Assembly: GCA_934481355.1 (NCBI GenBank)
Contig: CAKSPH010000006.1
Location: 1 to 64,000, forward strand
Length of the DNA stretch: 64,000 nt
Direction: 5' to 3'
From: an uncultured Oscillospiraceae bacterium
Lineage (GTDB): Bacteria; Bacillota; Clostridia; Oscillospirales; Ruminococcaceae
Positions within the stretch are counted from its first letter, which is position 1. Every line of letters begins with the position of its first letter. The notes beneath the pieces are model-generated. The model saw only the letters and a program-made list of their open reading frames with translations. It was not told where the DNA came from and did no database searches. The position numbers and the translations under genes are program-made. Shown in pieces: positions 60,140-64,000 of this stretch.

Positions 60140-60397
60140 ATGTTCAAGAACCAGGCAAACGGCCGCAAGAATCTCTTAGGCGTAAAAATGCGCGAAGTGC
60201 GCAGAGCGCGCGGTATCTCCCAGCGTCAGGTAGCTGATGATCTGGCAGAACTCGGACTGATCGTTGACAAGAATGCTGTTCAGCGTATGGAGTCCGGTCA
60301 GCGTTTCATCACTGACATCGAGCTTATCACCATCGCGAAGTACCTTGAGATCCCTGTGAACGAACTTATGGAAACTCTCTCCAAGAACATTAAGTAA
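60140..60397 (+). CDS. XRE-family helix-turn-helix protein
   Basis: 85 residues. The whole protein is essentially one Cro/CI-type DNA-binding domain: 'LLGVKMREVRRARGISQRQVADDLAELGLIVDKNAVQRMESGQRFITDIELITIAKYLEIPVNELM' (about 12-77). It has no partner domain and so probably acts as a dimer. AGGAGG lies eight bases before the ATG. It is a single gene with its own promoter and terminator; its targets are unknown. Confidence 0.88.
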   Translation: MFKNQANGRKNLLGVKMREVRRARGISQRQVADDLAELGLIVDKNAVQRMESGQRFITDIELITIAKYLEIPVNELMETLSKNIK

Positions 60398-60404
60398 AAC
60401 GACG

Positions 60405-60430
60405 ATACCCCGGTCAGACAGCCGGGGTAT
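60405..60430 (+). terminator. Intrinsic terminator after the XRE gene
   Basis: ATACCCCGG (60405-60413) and CCGGGGTAT (60422-60430), followed by TCGCCTTT. Confidence 0.7.
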
Positions 60431-60446
60431 TCGCCTTTGTATAACG

Positions 60447-60476
60447 AAATGCCGCCGGGGCGACCCGGCGGCATTT
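60447..60476. terminator. GC-rich hairpin between convergent genes
   Basis: AAATGCCGCCGGG (60447-60459) and CCCGGCGGCATTT (60464-60476), placed to end the cytidylate-kinase-like transcript coming from the other side. Confidence 0.75.
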
Positions 60477-60480
60477 ATCT

Positions 60481-61068
60481 TTACATGAGCTCAATATACT
60501 TCACAATAAGTTCGGAAGTTCCCTCAAGCCCGAGCTTTGAGGAATTTACCGTGATATCGTAGCTTCTGGAATCGCCCCATTTGTTATCCGAATGGGTGTT
60601 GTGGAAGTACTTGCGGCGCTTGTCGGACTGCTCCATGAGGCTCCTCGCCTTGTCCTCGGAGAGGCTCTCGCGCTCCATTACGCGCTTCACCTTCGCCTCT
60701 TCGTCGCCGAGAATGAACACCCTCACCAGACCGGGATTACCGCGCAGAATATAATCCGAGCATCTTCCGATAACAACAAAGCTCTCGCCGGCGTCAGCCT
60801 TTGACTTTATGTAATCAAACTGCATCTGCGCTACTACTTCTTCCGGGGAGTTGCTGAATCCGTTCACAGTGCGGGAGAAAAACAGGTTGCGCGCGCTTTC
60901 GTCGTATTTCCTGAGGAAATCCTCGCTGGTATTCTTTTCCTTCGCTATATCAGAAAGAATGTTGCTGTCCAGAAGAGGAAAACCAAAATGCTTTGCAAGG
61001 TTAGCGGCAACGATGTGTCCTCCGCTGCCGAATTCACGTCCAACTGAAATTATAAGCTGTTTGCCCAT
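60481..61068 (-). CDS. Cytidylate kinase-like protein
   Basis: 195 residues. 'IISVGREFGSGGHIVAANLAKHFG' is a P-loop of the variant seen in the cytidylate kinase-like family (PF13189), and 'VVIGRCSDYILRGNPGLVRVFI' and 'DKRRKYFHNTHSDNKWGDSRSYDITVNS' match that family. It differs from the main Cmk, which has GPxGxGK. It would phosphorylate a nucleotide or small molecule; the substrate is not known. It is 23 bases downstream of the permease gene and shares its transcript. AAGGAGG precedes the ATG. Confidence 0.83.
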   Translation of the reverse strand: MGKQLIISVGREFGSGGHIVAANLAKHFGFPLLDSNILSDIAKEKNTSEDFLRKYDESARNLFFSRTVNGFSNSPEEVVAQMQFDYIKSKADAGESFVVIGRCSDYILRGNPGLVRVFILGDEEAKVKRVMERESLSEDKARSLMEQSDKRRKYFHNTHSDNKWGDSRSYDITVNSSKLGLEGTSELIVKYIELM

Positions 61069-61091
61069 AAATTACCTCCTTCGTCAGTCAA

Positions 61092-62633
61092 TTAAAGACC
61101 AAGCTCCGCGCCGTATCTCAGGAATATGCAGCCGGTGCATATAAGCAGCACGAGCACAGTCGCCGGCACACACGCCTTGAGGTATCTTCCCCAGCCGATG
61201 GGATAGCCGTGTTTTGCCGCAACGGAGGTTCCGACAACATTTGCAGAGGCTCCGATAGGAGTTGCGCTGCCGCCGATGTCAGTACCAAGGGAAAGAGACC
61301 ACGCCAGTACATGGAGGTATCCGGTTCCAAGACCGCTTGCCGCCGCAAGGCGCTGAATGATAGGCACCATGGTCGCTGCAAACGGAATATTGTCAACAAC
61401 CGAGCTTGCAATAGCGGAGAGCCAGATAACGATGATGATAACGAAGATAACATTGCCGCCGCTTATCATCTCGATGAAGTTTGCTACGATCTCAAGGATA
61501 CCCGTCTGCTCCAGACCGCCTACTACGATAAACAGTCCGATGAAGAACAGAAGGGTCTTGTAGTCCACCTTTTTAAGCAGCTCAAGCGAGTGCTTTCCGG
61601 ATGTGATGAGCGTTGCAACGGCGATAACTCCGCCGATGAATGCAACGGTAAGTCCGGTCTGCGCGTGAGTTACGAGCATTACAACAGCAACGAGGAATAT
61701 TACGATGCTGATGATAAAGCTGCGCTTGTCCGTGATGGCTTCCCTGGGGTCGGGCATTGTGGAAATGTCGATGTTGTTCTTCCCTGCCTCGGTGAGCTCC
61801 TTGCGAAAAATGAAGAAGAAGTACACCAGAACGAATATCAGGGAAATTCCCGCGATAACTCCGGTGTTGGTAAGGAAGTCAGAGAACGAATAGCCGAGAG
61901 ACGTACCGACGATAATGTTTGGCGGGTCGCCGCACATGGTCGCGGAGCCTCCGAGGTTGGCGCAGAACACCTCCGAAAGTATCATCGGGATAGGATTGAA
62001 CTTCAGGAGCTGAGCAAGCTCAACGGTTACAGCCGCGAGGAACAGTATAACGGTGATACTGTCGATGAACATTGAAAGCACGGCGGACATCAGCATAAAC
62101 GTGATAAACAGCGGAACGACCTTGTACTTTACCAGCTTGGCAAGGGTCATGCACAGCCATCTGAAGAAGCCTGCCTTTGCCATGCCCTCCACCATTATCA
62201 TCATGCCGGCAATGAAGATTATGGTAGCCCAGTTGATGCCGGCGGAGCTCTCCTCGGAAGAGCCTGCGGTGTACCAGAATCCGGGTGTGAAAATATTAGC
62301 GATGTTGAGCGTTGACCAGATAGCGTCAAAGCTCTTCATGGCTATGCCGAACACGAAAACCAGCGTTGCAAGCCCGCAGCAGAGCGTAACGATGTGCCGC
62401 TCGATCTTATCCATGATTATCAGCACGAACATTACCACGAAAATAAGTACAGCAACGATCTTGGCAAGAAGCCCGGTGTCATCGCCGCTGAGTCCGGTGA
62501 ATATACCGAATATCAGCAGCACTGTACCTGTGGCAGCCATTCCCATTGCAGCCATGCGCGACAGCTTGTCCATTGCAGCCATGACGAACATGACAATAAA
62601 CACTATCGCAGCAAGAGTTGTTGCAATTACCAT
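61092..62633 (-). CDS. ArsB/NhaD/SLC13-like ion transporter
   Basis: 513 residues from the ATG at 62631-62633 (GGAGG seven bases upstream), with about twelve membrane helices in two halves. 'SVFCANLGGSATMCGDPPNIIVGTSLGYSFSDFL'-type and 'SLGTDIGGSATPIGASANVVGTSVAAKHGYPIGWGRYLK' are the two repeated hairpin motifs of the ion transporter superfamily (ArsB, NhaD, DASS). Such proteins move anions or exchange sodium for protons. The substrate cannot be decided here. It is followed by the cytidylate-kinase-like gene. Confidence 0.85.
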   Translation of the reverse strand: MVIATTLAAIVFIVMFVMAAMDKLSRMAAMGMAATGTVLLIFGIFTGLSGDDTGLLAKIVAVLIFVVMFVLIIMDKIERHIVTLCCGLATLVFVFGIAMKSFDAIWSTLNIANIFTPGFWYTAGSSEESSAGINWATIIFIAGMMIMVEGMAKAGFFRWLCMTLAKLVKYKVVPLFITFMLMSAVLSMFIDSITVILFLAAVTVELAQLLKFNPIPMILSEVFCANLGGSATMCGDPPNIIVGTSLGYSFSDFLTNTGVIAGISLIFVLVYFFFIFRKELTEAGKNNIDISTMPDPREAITDKRSFIISIVIFLVAVVMLVTHAQTGLTVAFIGGVIAVATLITSGKHSLELLKKVDYKTLLFFIGLFIVVGGLEQTGILEIVANFIEMISGGNVIFVIIIVIWLSAIASSVVDNIPFAATMVPIIQRLAAASGLGTGYLHVLAWSLSLGTDIGGSATPIGASANVVGTSVAAKHGYPIGWGRYLKACVPATVLVLLICTGCIFLRYGAELGL

Positions 62634-62696
62634 TAGATTACCTCCGTCCGGAGCGCTCTGATTATCTACGCGCCCCCTTGTTTTCATACATCAACA

Positions 62697-62755
62697 GACA
62701 ACGAAAATCTCCCTGACATCTTTTGCACATCAAGATCCGGGAGAGTATAATTATT
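62697..62755 (-). promoter_or_regulatory. Structured 5' leader of the transporter gene
   Basis: On the minus strand TCTCCC and GGGAGA enclose about 25 bases that contain further pairing (GATCTT/AAGATG). No known riboswitch core is evident. The leader is about 135 bases long. Confidence 0.35.
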
Positions 62756-62775
62756 CTGTTTTGTACCATGCGAGT

Positions 62776-62804
62776 ATTCTAACATAATAAATAAGAAAAG
62801 TCAA
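62776..62804 (-). promoter_or_regulatory. Promoter of the transporter/cytidylate-kinase-like operon
   Basis: On the minus strand TTGACT (62799-62804), 17 bases, TAGAAT (62776-62781). Confidence 0.65.
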
Positions 62805-62898
62805 GCGAATTTTCAGCGTTTTGTTAATTTCTAATCACATTTCCAGAGGAAAAAGCACATATTTGCACGGATTGTACAATTATTTTCAGGCACAGCAA

Positions 62899-62927
62899 AA
62901 GTTCCGCCCCGAAACGGAGCGGAACTG
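62899..62927 (-). terminator. Intrinsic terminator of the gdhA transcript
   Basis: AGTTCCGC and GCGGAACT around a short loop (GTTCCGC 62901-62907, GCGGAAC 62919-62925). The minus-strand product ends TTTTGC. Confidence 0.75.
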
Positions 62928-62931
62928 ACAT

Positions 62932-63114
62932 TTACTTGGTGTGATTAAGGTTGAAGTTGCAGTTATCGTGGAACCGCTTGCTCTCCTTAGCGCCCTTCCC
63001 GGACTTTCTGTCGTCAGGGTGAAGCTCGGTGCGGAGCTCTACGTCCTTGTCGGTCTTGCTGCCGCGGACAAGGTCTGCGTCCTGCTTCATGGTGTGAGTC
63101 TTTTTTTCACTCAT
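62932..63114 (-). CDS. Small hydrophilic protein downstream of gdhA
   Basis: 60 residues, about 40 percent charged (Lys, Asp, Glu, Arg) with no hydrophobic segment. It is probably disordered. It starts 18 bases after the gdhA stop and ends just before the shared terminator, so it is on the gdhA transcript. The RBS is weak (GGTGG). No family was recognised. The position and frame are the only support, so it may not be a real gene. Confidence 0.5.
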   Translation of the reverse strand: MSEKKTHTMKQDADLVRGSKTDKDVELRTELHPDDRKSGKGAKESKRFHDNCNFNLNHTK

Positions 63115-63132
63115 AGCGCCACCGGCTCTGCA

Positions 63133-64000
<868 letters not shown>

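Overview
The window looks like a low-to-mid GC Gram-positive anaerobe of the class Clostridia, most like a gut or rumen Ruminococcus/Oscillospiraceae relative. This is inferred from AGGAGG ribosome binding sites, TTGACA-17-TATAAT promoters, cytoplasmic-looking GH26 mannan enzymes, DUF1847, DUF4358 and DUF1275 proteins, an NADP-type glutamate dehydrogenase, and no respiratory genes apart from an F-type ATP synthase. No rRNA, tRNA, CRISPR array, prophage or transposase gene was found.

Layout: 1-7.2 kb (minus) holds a truncated secreted multi-domain surface protein, a DUF4358-type lipoprotein and two glycosidase genes. One glycosidase is a clear GH26 mannanase. The other is read from a promoter overlapped by a cre-like operator. 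7.5-16.9 kb (plus) holds a DUF342/FapA protein, an HD hydrolase, an NlpC/P60-like protein that has lost its catalytic triad, a GNAT, an MnmM-like tRNA methyltransferase, a large zinc-ribbon membrane protein, and an FAD dehydrogenase-xpt pair. 17-27 kb (minus) holds a chemoreceptor and the ATP synthase operon. That operon has no separate delta gene, and its alpha subunit carries a delta-like N-terminal extension. 27-30 kb holds an L-fucose/arabinose isomerase family enzyme and a MATE exporter. 30-37.3 kb (minus) is pstS-pstC-pstA-pstB-phoU-phoB-phoR; PstS appears circularly permuted. 37.5-39.2 kb (minus) holds tam and a panE-like gene. 39.6-43.5 kb (plus) is a transport operon (DUF1847, permease, ATPase, binding protein) behind a Cys/Met-rich leader peptide and an intrinsic terminator. 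43.6-51.6 kb (minus) holds an EAL protein, the housekeeping operon GNAT-hisS-rimM-trmD-era-recO (TrmD fused to an ASCH-like domain), lgt and a DUF4190 protein. 51.8-59.7 kb (minus) is a seven-gene phospho-signalling cluster: Ser/Thr kinase, coiled-coil protein, zinc-ribbon FHA protein, radical-SAM protein, leucine-rich repeat protein, ClpB-like ATPase and PP2C phosphatase. 60-64 kb holds an XRE regulator, a cytidylate-kinase-like protein, an ArsB/SLC13-like permease, a small hydrophilic protein and the end of gdhA.

Two related families of short non-coding elements are scattered through the window. They are MITE-like, with terminal inverted repeats close to GGTCACCTCTAAAAACC. They sit in a 5' leader, between atpC and its terminator, between pstS and pstC, and directly against a chemoreceptor stop codon.

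The strongest candidates for new biology are the kinase/FHA/radical-SAM/ClpB/PP2C cluster, the sulfur-amino-acid leader peptide attenuator, the permuted PstS, the delta-alpha ATP synthase fusion and the TrmD-ASCH fusion. All family assignments were made by eye from protein motifs and none was checked by a database search.
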